Of a stretch of 64,000 nt of DNA, positions 1 through 12,016 are shown one piece after another. Each line of letters opens with the position of its first letter. Position 1 is the stretch's first letter. A program made the translations under genes and the position numbers. The stretch spans positions 1 to 64,000 of the forward strand of contig QLIY01000087.1 of assembly GCA_003260075.1 (NCBI GenBank), in the 5' to 3' direction. Source of the DNA: Phallusia mammillata (lineage: Eukaryota > Chordata > Ascidiacea > Phlebobranchia > Ascidiidae). The notes under the pieces are model-generated. The model had not been told where the DNA came from. It searched no databases and saw nothing but the letters and a program-made list of their open reading frames with translations.

Positions 1-643
1 AATGACGTCAATCTGCATACCTGGGCGCATTTAATTAGTGCATTCTTCGAAATAGATTTTTTTTAAATTTTGTCAAATAACACAGCCTTTATTTTTCCTG
101 TTTTTAGCCAGGGGTACGTTTACCCCTTAGGCCTTACGGGCACACACCGCTAAAGCAGGGGTATGGGACAGGGTGTCAAAATAAAGGCTGGTTTGAGCCT
201 AAAGTTTCAGTATGATTCAGTATGTATATTTATCGAATAACATATATAAGACCGCCTTGACTACGCAATACGGCTGTCAAGTTTAATTTGGAATTTTATT
301 TCACTACAATGCGATCCAGTTATTGCAGAAAAGGGAAAGGAATAAAAAGAAAACCTCAGGGAGGTTTAGGAACGCAAAAAGGAGCATTGCACGGCCAAAA
401 ACCATGTAGCGAAGTTTCTTGGTACTCTAGCATTGGTTTTTAAACTTTTTTTAAATGTTTTGTTATTACTCGCGACCCTTTGTTCTGCATTATTACTATT
501 TTAGTTGTAATTTTGTGTGTTTTTCTACGAAACATTTCCATTTAAAACTGATGACAAAATTTTCAGGCGACCCATAGTTTGGGGAACACTGCTCTACGAC
601 AGTTAAGTGCCAATACTTACAACTTTTCTTGTTATTTTTTCAG

Positions 644-721
644 ATTCAATCCCGTTATGAGGACCTGAGTCGCGAACTAGAGATAGTCCATAAACATCTT
701 GAAAGCGAACGGGTTGGGAAT
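644..721 (+). other. Truncated duplicate of the first coiled-coil exon (assembly duplicate)
   Basis: Bases 611-721 repeat as 731-842 with a few substitutions, including acceptor and exon start. The left copy stops at the C-run 722-731. An exon cut in mid-codon and restarted is best explained by two unmerged alleles. Confidence 0.7.
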
Positions 722-758
722 CCCCCCCCCCTTACAACTTTTCTTGTTATTTTTTCAG

Positions 759-3576
759 ATTCAATCCCGTTATGAGGACTTGAGTCGCGAACTAGAGATA
801 GTCCATAAACATCTTGAAAGCGAAAGAGTTGGAAACAAGAATTTAGAGGACTTGGTAGCGGGAGCAAGAGAGAAAGAATTTCAAGCCCAACTCGACGCAC
901 AGGAACAGAAATCAGAAGGCCAACTTCTCCGTGATAAACTGGCGTTGAATGAAAGCAAATTGTAAGCAAAGCTGTATTTTCTGTTTCTAATGTCGGAAAT
1001 TTTGAAATATGTTTGTGAAAAGAGATTTTTGATATTCAGGACGTTTTCGAAATCATGCGCAGAAATTTTCAAAATATTAAACCTTGGTTAATCCGGACAC
1101 GTTTGGATAAAAAAATATATTTCGGATTAGACGCAGATTCGGATTAACCGATGCCGATTATAGGTCAAGCCTTATCCTATATAAAATAATTTGTGCTACA
1201 AGTTTGTCCGAATTGTACGCAGATCCGCTATAAACGAATCCGGTTTAACCGAGGTATACTCTATATTTTGTTAGTACAAAGCGCAAACCCATATACTGAA
1301 GTGAAGAGTTTTGTTGGAAAAACATTTTGATTATAATTCTAAAAGCGTGCTATTGATCACGGTAATTGTAGGTTGGATATGTTAGGCTGCGTGCTTAAAA
1401 CTTGATGTGTTCAAAATTGACCTTCCAAAAGCAGACAGAGTGGGTACTGCGTTTTTTGAAAATTCATGTTGCTAGTTATCTACTAAATCCAACCCTTTTC
1501 GTTACCCGCTATGTCATACAAAGTCGATTTGGTCCGCATTGAAACTTAGACCACTTCATTGTGTAAGAATACTTGATGTTTGTTCATAATTAAACAAACA
1601 AACGGGCCGGGCTTCGGGCTCAAACCCCGTTTACAACGAAGCCAACCCATTTAGTTAATTTACGAAGGGTATTTAAAGTCGTTTTTGTCTTCATTGCATT
1701 GAAACTTAGACCATCTTATTGTGTAAGAACATGTAATATTAGACGATATTTAAACAAACAAAGGGTCTGTGTTTGTGTGTCGGAGCACAACTTGCCAATT
1801 CTAAGAACTCCTTCAAACCGTGGTCTCGTAATTCAAGTCCTTTGCAACAGACCAGCATTGGCTTAGCCTGGAGGCGTGCAACGGCGTACGCTCACTCGGA
1901 GTTTAATTTATGCGGTTTAAATCTAACGTGCCTGTTAATTTCCATACACTTGACTGTCATGGTTTCAGCGATGGTTTTGAATTGTTTTTCGTGACTTTGC
2001 AGGCAAAGCATGAGCCGTGAAGTGACTTCCTTGCGGGATCGAGCGTCTCAATTGGACGCCGAACTTGAAGTTGCTAAGCGACATTTGACAAACGAAAGAT
2101 ACGAAAGGTATTTTATCATGCGTATTGTATTCGTTTCACTTTAGCTCCAGCAATGAACTATTTTCCGATGACTCTAAGCTAGTGTTTTCCAAAGTTTGGG
2201 TCGCGGCATAAAGTTGGGTTGCCTAAAAATTCGTTCCCCCTGTTTTGTAACAAGGGCCTAACATTGCCTCGCATTTTTTTTATATCGAATGGCTTTAAAC
2301 TGCTGCCTGACAAAAATTTTTACAACAAATTTCACGTTTTAGCGTCTGAACGTTCATTTTTTTTGTAACGTTACAAGTTGTCTTACTAAAAATGCATAAA
2401 ACTCCCCCCCCCCCTGACAAAAATTTTTACAACAAATTTCACGTTTTAGCGTCTGAACGTTTATTTTTTTTGTAACCTTACAAGTTGTCTTACTAAAAAT
2501 GCATAACTGTTCCAAAATTTAAGCTAAATCGGAATGTTTTGTCAAAAGACCGAACAATTCTTCCGAAAGTATAAAAAAAATGCTAATTAGGCTTATTCAT
2601 AGGTCACGGAAACCACCAAATTAAAATTTAAAAACATTTTGGTCGCGTAAACAAATGTTGTTATGCACTGCTCTATGCTATTTATGGCTTCAACATTTTT
2701 ATCAAAGAGTCGGTTACATTTACCCATGTTCAGTCAAGTACCAAGCTTATAATAAAACTCCGTGCTCGCCGAAACTTGTTCGGGCGATAGTGATGTCACG
2801 CAAAAGTTTGTGACGTTGTCGTGAGAAAATGCATTCTTTCATTAAGTATAAATGTTGATGCTTGGTACTGACATACGGTAAAATAACTCGCCCATACACT
2901 TTAAGCCAGTGGTTCCCAACCAGGAGGAATTACCCACTAGGTGGGTATTTTGTAGGGGGGAATTTGTGTCACAATATAAAATCTCTTACTCTTGTGTTTT
3001 GAATATGTTCTTCGAATAAAATATTTTTCAGTAAAGTTCATGATATACAGTACAAAGAGGAATGTCCCCCCCCCCCCCCACAATATGAAATATTTACTTT
3101 TATATTTTAAACGTATTCTTTGTATACAACATTTTTTCAATAAAGTTCATGATATATAGTACAAAGAGGAATGTTATAGGCTACAGGAGCTTATAATCGA
3201 GAGTTTAATTTCTGTTCTAAGAGATATATTAAAATGTTAATGTAAACGATATTTTAGCAAACTAAATATGTAGGGGGAATTAGATTTGAATATCGACTAA
3301 AGGGTGCACAGGACAAAAAAGGTTGGAAACCGCTGCTTTAAGCCAAACTGTTAATTATTGAATAAACTATTGCTACCAGGCATGTATTAACAAATATGTG
3401 GCTCTTCCTGCAATTTTTTATTTTTCCTCTCTTGCAGGGAGCGAGCTGTCCAGGAACTGCGTCGCCACGGGCTCCCATCGCCGGGTCTTTCCCGTCTCAG
3501 TCGACCCCACTCACCCACCTCGCGCCCCCGTTCAGGAAGCCCCAGTCGGGTGTCCTTCCTGGACGACGCCAGATAG
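759..3576 (+). CDS. Coiled-coil protein, C-terminal three exons (partial; possibly CEP135/TSGA10 family)
   Basis: Three exons join in frame: 759-961, 2003-2107 and 3438-3576, with AG acceptors, GT donors and a TAG stop at 3574. The first two are almost pure heptad-type coiled coil rich in E, K, L, Q and R (for example SRYEDLSRELEIVHKHLESE). The last starts ERAVQELRRHGLPSPG and becomes a Ser/Pro/Arg-rich tail ending SFLDDAR. The 5' part of the gene is upstream of the window; no further exon was recognised in 1-643. A tail of this kind after a long coiled coil suggests a centrosomal scaffold of the CEP135/TSGA10 type, but that family call is from memory of general character, not an alignment. 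The first exon and the 3' UTR each have a partial second copy next to a C-run (644-721 and 3669-3785), read as allelic duplicates. Confidence 0.6.
1077..1259. mobile_element. Short inverted-repeat element, Tigger/pogo-like MITE
   Basis: The left end contains CCTTGGTTAATCCGGA and the right end reads, in reverse complement, CCTCGGTTAAACCGGA, giving imperfect inverted repeats around AT-rich DNA with no coding capacity. A related, more decayed copy lies at 59434-59582. The Tigger/pogo label rests on the look of the termini only. It lies in the intron between the first two coiled-coil exons. Confidence 0.45.
2306..2508. repeat. Allelic-type duplicate around C-run 2404-2414
   Basis: About 97 bp before the C-run recur directly after it with very few substitutions. 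Intron of the coiled-coil gene. Confidence 0.75.
2907..3335. mobile_element. Non-autonomous hAT-like element (CAGTGGTTCCCAACC family)
   Basis: It starts CAGTGGTTCCCAACC and ends GGTTGGAAACCGCTG, imperfect inverted repeats. It is flanked by the identical 8-mer CTTTAAGC at 2899-2906 and 3336-3343, the target-site signature of hAT transposases. No transposase ORF is present. The interior holds C-run 3066-3079 and a diverged internal duplicate (2972-3064 and 3080-3170). It lies in the last intron of the coiled-coil gene. Confidence 0.85.
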
Positions 3577-6023
3577 ATTTTACCCCAACTGAACGAAGCA
3601 TCCTGTAGCGAAATTCGTTTACGTTAGCCCAAGTGCGTGTGACCGGCGTAACCCCAGCCCCCCCCCCCGCCCCAGTCGGGTGTCCTTCCTGGACGACGCC
3701 AGATAGATTTTACCCCGACTGAACGAAACATCCTGTAGGGAAATTCGTTTACGTTAGCCCAAGTGCGTGTGACCGGCGTAACCCCAAGTACATTACAGAG
3801 TTATCTATTTTTCCATGTTACTGTTGTAGTTTATGTGTTTTTTCGCGAAGCTCGCCGGAGCAAGAGTTACAGAGTTGTTCACCACTTTTTTTACTCCGCT
3901 GAGTTTGTTTTTGTAAATACAATTTTTATACCAAGGGATTTCCGACGCTCGGATCGCTAGTTGCCAAAACATGCAAGTTGTATTGTTCATGTATTCCATT
4001 TACTACTTATTAGTGCGTACGCGTGCATTGGCAGTACACAAAGTTCAACAAAGACACGTTTAATGAAACTGTCCAAAGCGGAGAAGTTTGCTTCAAGAGA
4101 GCTATTGACCCTTTATGGCCTGTGCCCCTTCCATAGAACGAGCCTGTATTCGTTGACTGTGCGATTTGCACACAGCCTACTGTGGTTGTGTATTCGCTGG
4201 GCTGTAAATTCCCTTGGCGTTGTTCGCATATAAGAATAGAACCACCTCATGTACGCCCTGTTACAGTATAGAATATCTCCCATCAACAATGCGGCGTGTA
4301 TTCGGTATCAATACGTTTGGTATTTATGTTTTTGATGTTGCGTTCGCATGCAAAATAAATCTACACAACATATTTTCTGTTTGGTTTTATGTGCAAATTC
4401 ACATTTTAAATGATTTAGGTTGTGCAGTCAGAAACCAGTTTTAAAATTGGTTTAATTTTTTATCAATAAATTAGCAACGGTCAAAGCAAATGACCATGTG
4501 GTCAAAAAATCCTGACGGTCGGGAGCTTAGAAAACCACACTTGACCCCCCCCCCGTTTGGTTTTATGTGCAAATTCACATTTTAAATGATTTAGGTTGTG
4601 CATTCAGAAACCACTTTTACAATTGGTTTAAATTTTTATCAATAAATTGGCAACGGTCAAAGTAAATGACCATGTGGTCAAATAATCCTGACGGCCGGGA
4701 GCTTAGAAAACCTCACTGGGCAAGAATAGATCGGTAAATAAGCATAACAATGTTGAATAAACAGCTGTATGGAGTGTGAATGAAGTTGCCTCAACACCAA
4801 GGATTACCTAAAGTTTTGTGTAAGTATGTCGTGACAGTTACAGAAAAGCGCTACAGGATTAACACCATCATAGGCTATAATTAATACCTTTACTGTGTTG
4901 ACCTGAGAAAGTACCAGCGTCTTATTTGTTGTCAGAACATTAATGTGCCTCGCTACACTGGCCTATGGCTGCAGGCTTTCAATTATCGAGAGCTGGAACA
5001 AAAAGCGTAAAAGGATTTGATGTTTATATCTGCGTTTTTAAGCCCGTTTTTCTTGTGCTGTTCAGTGTATTTTCGGTCTCAGTCTAACTTTTCGTCATTT
5101 GCCGTGTTTAATGCAAGTCGTTTAGGCCCCATCCTGATTCGAACATAAGCTTCCGGTGCAAAAAAGGGGTTCATTGCCGCAATTTAATCGCCTTAGCAGC
5201 AATTCTTGCTTGCAAAATCAACTGTAACTCAGAATTTCGCCACCGTCTTGCAAACCGCCTGTTTTTCTCTGCTTCTCTCAAGCGTGCAATATAAATAGGC
5301 TTCAGAAAATCGTTCTAGTCTCTTCAGGTGAAAGCACGTGGTTGATTGTGAAGTGATTATCCGCGACTCTTGTTCTGTTTAATGTTTATCTGACAACAAG
5401 ATTGGTGGATTTGTATACACACGTTTGTATGGTCGGGAGTAGGTTTTGTTAGGTTAAAAATTAGTTTTTTTACAAGGTTATGAAAGTAAAAGTTGAAAAA
5501 CAAAAAAAGAGGAACATCCCACTAATTCAACATTGCACATTATGAATACTAAACAAGTTGCGAAGATGTAATAAGTTATTCAAGACAGGGTTTAGCAAAC
5601 TAGCAAAATAAAGTTAAAAGTTATGAAAAGCATGAAGTTGTCTGTCATTGAACTTTTGACTGACCTAAATAATCTATCATTTGCAGTTTAGACCTTGATA
5701 TTAATCATCATCAGTCATTGACACACACACGAACAACAAAAAATGTCTAAAAAATAAGTAGATTTTAGGCAGAGTCAGTTACACTTTAGTAGAAAACTTA
5801 TGTGAGCGAAAGAGTATAAAGTTGAAAAGTTCACATTAAATGTTGCAAAAGTTGTTTTTTTGTAAACAATTGGTTTAAAATTTTTGTTCATTCACTGTTT
5901 TAATTGTTGTCGTTTGATTAACTAATGTTAAGATATTGTTTACAATTGACTTTGAAATATTATGTAAAAAAATCAACCAGTTTCCAACTATTTATTTCAT
6001 TTTAGCAATAATACTGCTGCGTC
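3577..6023. other. Intergenic DNA between the coiled-coil gene and the folate-receptor-like gene
   Basis: This holds the 3' UTR of the upstream gene with its allelic copy after C-run 3658-3668, a second duplicate pair around C-run 4545-4554 (4378-4544 against 4555-4715), and AT-rich DNA leading to the next gene. AATAAA-like hexamers occur near 4353 and 4465, but neither is tied to a cleavage site. A splice acceptor (ATTTTAG) just before 6006 suggests that the next gene's 5' UTR has an upstream exon here. Confidence 0.5.
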
Positions 6024-9000
6024 ATGCTTAGAATTGGTGGGATTGCCACCGCTGTGACAATCCTCATTGGACTGTCTGGTGCAACACAGGTAACAGGTAT
6101 TCATGGCAGAACTTCTTTACTAAATACCTGTTTGGATGGGAAATATCATAAAACAGCGCCTGGTCCAGAAGATGAACTAATGAAGGTTAACATTTGTTTA
6201 CATGAGTGTATAATTTTATGGACATGTTTGTACACATCGAAAAGCATGCCGGTGTAGAACATTAAACTACAGTACTGTATTATGTATCGGGTGCTTGATT
6301 CCAATGATAACATTTATGTTTACATTTGTGTAAATCAGTGGTTCCCAACCTTTTTGTAGTCACAGGCCCCCCCCCCAGCACGTGGTTGATTGTGAAGTGA
6401 TTATCCGCGACTCTTGTTCTGTTTGATGTTTATCTGGCAACAAGATTGGTGGATTTGTATACTCACGTTTGTATGGTCGGGAGAAGGTTTTTGTTAGGTT
6501 AAATAATAGTTTTTTTACAAGGTTATGAAAGTAAAAGTTGANATGCTGCTACAAATGTTTGCCTCCACGGACCCCCTGGGGGTCCGCGAACCCCAGGTTG
6601 GGAACCACTGGTGTAAATGAATGAAGACTTTGGTGTACAAGACGCAGATTTAAAAGTAGCCGAAATAAAAGGCAACTGTTCAAACGCCAAGCGACGTCTT
6701 CCACCAATGATGCAATGTGTATTCTGTATACAGACGTGTGGTATTTATGTTTCTAATGTTGCGTGAATGTAAACTTCTGAATCACTCAACATGCTATGAA
6801 TAATCATCTTGCGTGCCAACCTTGACGCACATGTAATCCCTGGAATATGTTTTATGCAGTGGTGGGATTCAAGTTTTTTGTCAGGCGGTTCTATTACAAA
6901 CGTAGCATTTTTCAACCAGTTCTGTTACAAAAGTCCATTGACAGTAACGAGTAATGCTAACCAGTTCGCTGATCTCATAATATTTTGTGAGGCTGTTCTA
7001 TAAAACCGGTGCGAAGCGGCTGAATCCCACCACTGGTTTTATGTACAGTTTAATCCCATTTTTTTTCCTTTATAACTTTCCCCCCCCCCGCTGATCTCAT
7101 AAAATTTTGTGAGACAGTTCTATAGAACCGGTGCGAAGCAGCTGAATCCCACCACTGGTTTTATGTACAGTTTAATCTCATTTTTTTCCTTTATAACTTC
7201 AAAACATTTTGCTTTGTTTACAGTGCAGTTCTTGGAAGGACAACTCATGCTGTACAAACCACACTGCCTTTTATGCCAATGATGACGAGGCACATTTGTA
7301 TGGATTTGATCTGAGTCACTGTCAAAATATGTCACAAAAGTGTAAAAATTGGTTCATTTCCAACAACTGTTTTTATGAGTGTTCACCCAACATTGGACCA
7401 TGGATATTGCCTGTAATATGATTTTTACCATTCTTTTTTGCTCTAACAATGTTATACACACTGTTTTGTTATGTAGCATTTTTCTGCAAGAAAATTTTGA
7501 TTTTTTTCAAGTAATGAATAATAGAGGTATTAAAATAGATTTGACTGAAAGACTAAATAAGATATACAGCAATAGGTTACTGTCAAAAAGCCATAATGTT
7601 GGGTCTTTTTCTAATTTTCTAAAAATAATTCAAAAGTGCAGCAGTTTTTTTGCGTATTACTTACACTTAAAATGTTAGTCTGTCTAAAAACCCTAACCAT
7701 TACCCCCCCCCCTTGGGTCTTTTTCTAATTTTCTAAAAATAATTCAAAAGTGCAGCAGTTGTTTTGCGTATTACTTGCATTTAAAATGTTAGTCTGTCTA
7801 AAAACCCTAATGATTCCTCTATTTTAGGTCAAAAGTTCTTTTCGTAATGAAAAAGTTAAAGATGTACCATTGTGCAAAAGTCAGTGTGACTCATGGTGGA
7901 CAGCATGTTCCAAAGAATCAACATGTGTGGAACACTGGAACAATGGGTTTAACTGGACAGGGAAACCTAGAGGTTTACCATTGTTAGATTTTTCTTTATG
8001 AGCTGTAACAATAAACCATTTCTTGAAGGGGTCTTAGCTGTTGACAAAAACTTTTTGCCTGATTGGTGACACCCTTATTGTAAAAGTGCCATTGTACAAT
8101 ACCCATTATTGATTGCCTTGTATTTTTTTGACAAAGTGATGTTTTGGTATTTTTTCAAGTTTTTTTAATAAATCAATTGTACATAGTATTTGCTAATAAA
8201 ACCTGGAAAGATAGCTTTCCTATATATTGCCTACTTATGCATTCAATATTTTTTCTAACGATTTACTACATATATATGTACCATTTGACCTACTAATATG
8301 TTTTTTCTCTGAGCAAAAACCAAGTGGTTTTCCCTGAAGCGTAACGGTATACTTGTGCAAATTAGTGATATTATTAAGATTGTGTGAATATTTTTAGATT
8401 TCATTAGAACAATTGGCAGAAAGTTCATAAATTTATTAAACACGCATTTATCTCTAGCTTTAGCGAAACAATAATAAACAATCTGTGGTGAAGGATGCTT
8501 AGTTTTTGGTGTACCATTTGTTCAGCATTAAAAATATCGTTAAAAAAATGATTTGATTGTTACACAGATTTGGGAAAGTTTTTTTCAGAAGACAATGCAA
8601 TGTTTTTTTTCTATTTAGCTATGAGCTGTCCGATTGGCAAGCCTTGCAAACCGTTTACTGACATATTCCACAATGCAACATACTTCTGTGAAAATATTTA
8701 TGGCCCAAATGACTACAAAGTGGTAGACGACAAGGAGTTCTGCATGAAACTTCAATTTACTGGTTCCAATCCAAATATAAAGGTACACTAGATTCTATTA
8801 AGGTACTGATAATCCCATATAAGCGAAATGTATATTCCTTCAACTGAAACCGTCTGATTCTGTTTTAACTGTTGAATCATGAATTGTACCATTTTTTTAC
8901 AAATAGAAAAAATTTTTCATTGATGTTGAAATTCCAGAAAAAGCGTATTTTTCATTTTGGCATATTGTTGCAATAATGAAACATTTTTAAACAGTTATAT

Positions 9001-11002
9001 ATATGCCAAATACATTTTTTATTTCCATGTAGGTGGCTGAACATTACGCTAACGAAACTACACCTACACCTGCACCTACACTTCCACCCAAAAATGACAT
9101 TAAAGGTGGGACAAAAAAAATTTGTTTCTCCAATATTGGATATTCAATTATGTTTTGTTTGTCCAGCAACTATTGAAATGTTAGTGTCCACTATGTGGTT
9201 ATGGTTATGGCACTTAATATGTTTTGCAATTAACTGATGTGCAATTGCAATTTGATGTGTATAGACCTGAAGACCACATATTCAGGTTCAAAATGTGTGT
9301 GTTTTTGCCCTACTGTACTAAATGCTTGAGTGATTTTATTTGTCCAGGCATTGTGCTTGTGAAAATTGATCCATTGTCGCACTGTTTGTGATATCACATC
9401 AAAAAATATAGTGTGAATTCATAAGTTATACAACCAGTGCTTATAAGGTACAGAAAACAACCTAGAGAGCAAAGATCAAGATTAACCAAGGTTCACTGTA
9501 GTTGCAATGCTAATGAACTTGATAGAAGAATAGTCTTATTGGAACCTATTGACGCAAATTACCAATTTAGGTCTAGTTGAATTTGGGTTTTATTTGTGGC
9601 AACTTGTACACAAATGCATGGTATTTATTTGTTTATCTTAATGTGTACAAATTACTAACATCCCACAGATTCAAGTGATGATAAACCAATACCTCCATAC
9701 CATAAACCATCTGACACCCCTCCTTTACAAGTTCATGGAACAATAGCCAGCATTGTTATTGCAATTCTTCTTGTAATTGCAGTTTGTGGTAAGTATGACT
9801 TGTATGAACTGGTAAAATACTTAACCTCTGTGTCATGTTTCATAATGTGGCACCACATGTAAGATGGTTACAATGTATCAAATGTTGTGTGTATAGGAGT
9901 GGTACTGTGAATCCGGCACCATATGAAACCACTTGTTATAGGGCAGGCGTTGCCAAACTACGGCCCGCATGTCAGATCTGGCCCTCCACGGCCATATCTA
10001 TCGGTTTGCCAAATTGCGTTGATAACTTTGTAACATTCAAAAATTAATCTACTCCTTACGAAAGTTCCTGATATGTACAATTAAAAAAATTATCGCCTCA
10101 CAGAAAAAGTTTGGAAAGACCGCATGTTAAGTTGCAAACTATGTGGCCCACGCTAATCATTTTTAAACTTATCCGGCTCACAGTAAAAAAAGTTTGGTGA
10201 CCTCTGTGAAAGGGAAATCATTGTGAGAACCCCCCCCCCTGTCATGTTTCATAATGTGGCACCACATGTAAGATGGTTACAATGTATTAAACGTTGTATG
10301 TATAGTTTATACTGGATATAGGAGTGGTACTGTGCATCCGGCGCCATATAAAACCACTTGTTATAGGGCAGGCGTCGCCAAACTACGGCCCGCATGTCAG
10401 ATCCGGCCCTCAAGGTCATTTCATTCGGCCCGCGACCATATATATATCGGTTTGCCAAAATGCATTGATAACCTTTTAACGTTCAAAAATTAATCTACTC
10501 CTTACGAACCCCCCCCCCCCCCCCCCCCCCCTTTTTTTTTAAATCTCACACCCACATACAAACCTTTTGTGATAAATATTCTGTGCAGGTCATTCTTTCC
10601 AGTGTGCTATTTCCACACATTAAAACCCATTATAATATGGTATCACATGGTATGAATTGTTTTTACTGAGAAACTTTCACTTTGCCTAAACTTTTGTTTG
10701 TCCTTGCGAAACTTTTAATACAGAATACAAGGTATATTATTTTCTGTGCAGGATTAATCGCATATTTTGGTATCAAGCGCTGTCGGCAAGGGTCCTCTTC
10801 ATCATTCACACATCAAGGTGTCCCAACACAATTTCCAGGTTCTATCTTCAGGCCAAAAGCATTTACACCAGTTCCATCGGGTAATGAAGATCAAATGGCA
10901 GAAATGTCTTTTATGCAATATGATGATGAGGAGGAGGTTGAACCTGAAGAGGAAGACAATTCAACTCCGAAACTTAATGGTACACTACAAATGAAGTTAT
11001 AG
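6024..11002 (+). CDS. Folate-receptor-like type I membrane protein, seven coding exons
   Basis: Coding exons 6024-6185, 7224-7412, 7828-7972, 8619-8782, 9033-9105, 9669-9788 and 10752-11002 join with consistent phases into 367 residues. The order is: hydrophobic signal peptide; a Cys-rich ectodomain with folate-receptor family landmarks (CLDGKYHKTAPGPED, CSSWKDNSCC, CFYECSPNIGPW, CKSQCDSWW, HWNNGFNWTG, CPIGKPCKPF); a Thr/Pro stalk; a transmembrane segment (about VHGTIASIVIAILLVIAVCG LIAYF); a KRC stop-transfer; and an acidic tail ending LNGTLQMKL. Vertebrate folate receptors bind folate at the cell surface and are usually GPI-anchored or secreted; here the C-terminus is a true membrane span. 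Ligand binding is inferred from the family. The start is the only Met placed just before the signal peptide. The last exon has an allelic second copy at 11017-11122. Confidence 0.9.
6336..6610. mobile_element. hAT-like element with its interior replaced by a displaced copy of 5334-5500
   Basis: The termini are CAGTGGTTCCCAACC and GGTTGGGAACCACTG, with 8-bp duplications GTGTAAAT at 6328-6335 and 6611-6618. After C-run 6367-6376, bases 6375-6541 repeat 5334-5500 from about 1 kb upstream, ending at an N (6542). The element is real; its middle is probably missing. It lies in intron 1 of the folate-receptor-like gene. Confidence 0.8.
6857..7035. mobile_element. 179-bp hAT-like MITE (CAGTGGTGGGATTCA family)
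   Basis: The 15-bp inverted repeats are CAGTGGTGGGATTCA and TGAATCCCACCACTG. The perfect 8-bp target-site duplication is GTTTTATG at 6849-6856 and 7036-7043. No ORF. The right half is repeated after C-run 7080-7089 (7090-7199). A second member lies at 51071-51344. Confidence 0.9.
7598..7811. repeat. Allelic-type duplicate around C-run 7703-7712
   Basis: 7598-7702 recurs at 7713-7811 with a few substitutions. It lies in the intron before folate-receptor-like exon 3, which follows at 7828. Confidence 0.75.
9944..10206. mobile_element. hAT-like remnant (CAGGCGTTGCCAAAC family) with diverged second copy
   Basis: The left end CAGGCGTTGCCAAACTACGG pairs with the right end AGTTTGGTGACCTCTG. Flanking 8-mers TTATAGGG and TGAAAGGG match at 6 of 8, a decayed target duplication. 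A longer version starts again at about 10372, after C-run 10230-10239, and is cut by the 23-base C-run 10509-10531. It lies in the last intron of the folate-receptor-like gene. Confidence 0.55.
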
Positions 11003-11016
11003 TAAGCCCCCCCCCC

Positions 11017-11124
11017 GGCAGAAATGTCTTTTATGCAATATGATGATGAGGAGGAGGTTGAACCCGAAGAGGAAGACAACTCAACTCCGAAACTTAATGG
11101 TACACTACAAATGAAGTTATAGTA
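11017..11124 (+). other. Second copy of the folate-receptor-like terminal exon (assembly duplicate)
   Basis: After C-run 11007-11016, the last 35 codons and TAG of the gene repeat with silent differences such as CCT to CCC. It has no acceptor or other exon of its own, so it is an allelic fragment rather than a gene. Confidence 0.75.
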
Positions 11125-11254
11125 AACCATTCGTATTGAACATGCAATGTTTGTGCCAGCGCTGTGATTTTTAGTTTATGAAAACACCTCCTTTTACAAC
11201 TCAGCCATAGCTGTGGTTATGGAGGAGTTAGGTGAACAACTCACAAATATAGTA

Positions 11255-12008
11255 CAGTGGTTCTTAACCTTATGATGATTGCGTACCACCTGATACATTT
11301 TTCCATTGCTCCGTACCACCTAAATCCTGTTCAGAATGGTAGACCAAGAAATTTGCATGTTCTTTTCAACTAGGCTAGCATTCAATATGTAGAATAAAAG
11401 ATAGGAATTCTTTTTTACCAAGCTAGCATATTTCTAAAACCAGCAAGCAATTCCAAAATACTGTCTGAGGCATGAGTTTCACCCAAAAATCAGGGCTGAT
11501 TAGGTGGGTCAGTTGAGTCGCATTTCTTATCTGCTCAAATTAAGCTAAGCAAAAAGCTAGGGATGTGCCGAGCCGAGCCAGAACCCGAGTACTCGATACA
11601 GAGCATCGCTGTTTTTAATGCTCGGTGCTCGGCCCAGCAGTTGCACAAACTGACCCGAGCATTAAATTTGCATATTCATGCCCTGCTAACATATGTAACT
11701 AGTGTTCTAAAGGGTGTCTATGAACAAAAACGAATGATTTTCAAATGCACTAGATGGTGGAACAACTCGTACTTTATGGGCATGTACAGCTTAATAAAAC
11801 ACCGTCGGTGACGTAAGAGGCCTTGTAGAGCAAAAACGTAGAAAGGGGATTTTTGTGATGTCATAATGCATTAAAGTGAGATGCTCGGTGCTCGACCAAA
11901 CAGAACATTTGCAGTTTTGGCACATCCCTACAAAAAGCTACTCGCGTACCACCTGAAAGCCCCTGGCGTACCACTAGCAGTATGTGTACCACAGGTTGAG
12001 AACCACTG
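11255..12008. mobile_element. hAT-like element (CAGTGGTTCTTAACC) interrupted by a second element
   Basis: The ends CAGTGGTTCTTAACC and GGTTGAGAACCACTG are inverted repeats. The perfect 8-bp target duplication is ATATAGTA at 11247-11254 and 12009-12016. Without the insertion at 11558-11930 the element is about 370 bp. No transposase coding sequence is seen. Confidence 0.9.
11558..11930. mobile_element. Nested hAT-like element (TAGGGATGTGCC family)
   Basis: The termini TAGGGATGTGCC and GGCACATCCCTA are inverted, with perfect 8-bp duplication CAAAAAGC at 11550-11557 and 11931-11938. It sits wholly inside the element 11255-12008 and so is younger. A same-family copy lies at 14785-15148 in opposite orientation. 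Confidence 0.9.
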
Positions 12009-12016
12009 ATATAGTA

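Noticed and set aside
10891-11130. Repetitive minus-strand protein with SSGSTSSSS repeats
   Set aside because: It is the antisense of the folate-receptor-like acidic tail present twice around a C-run.
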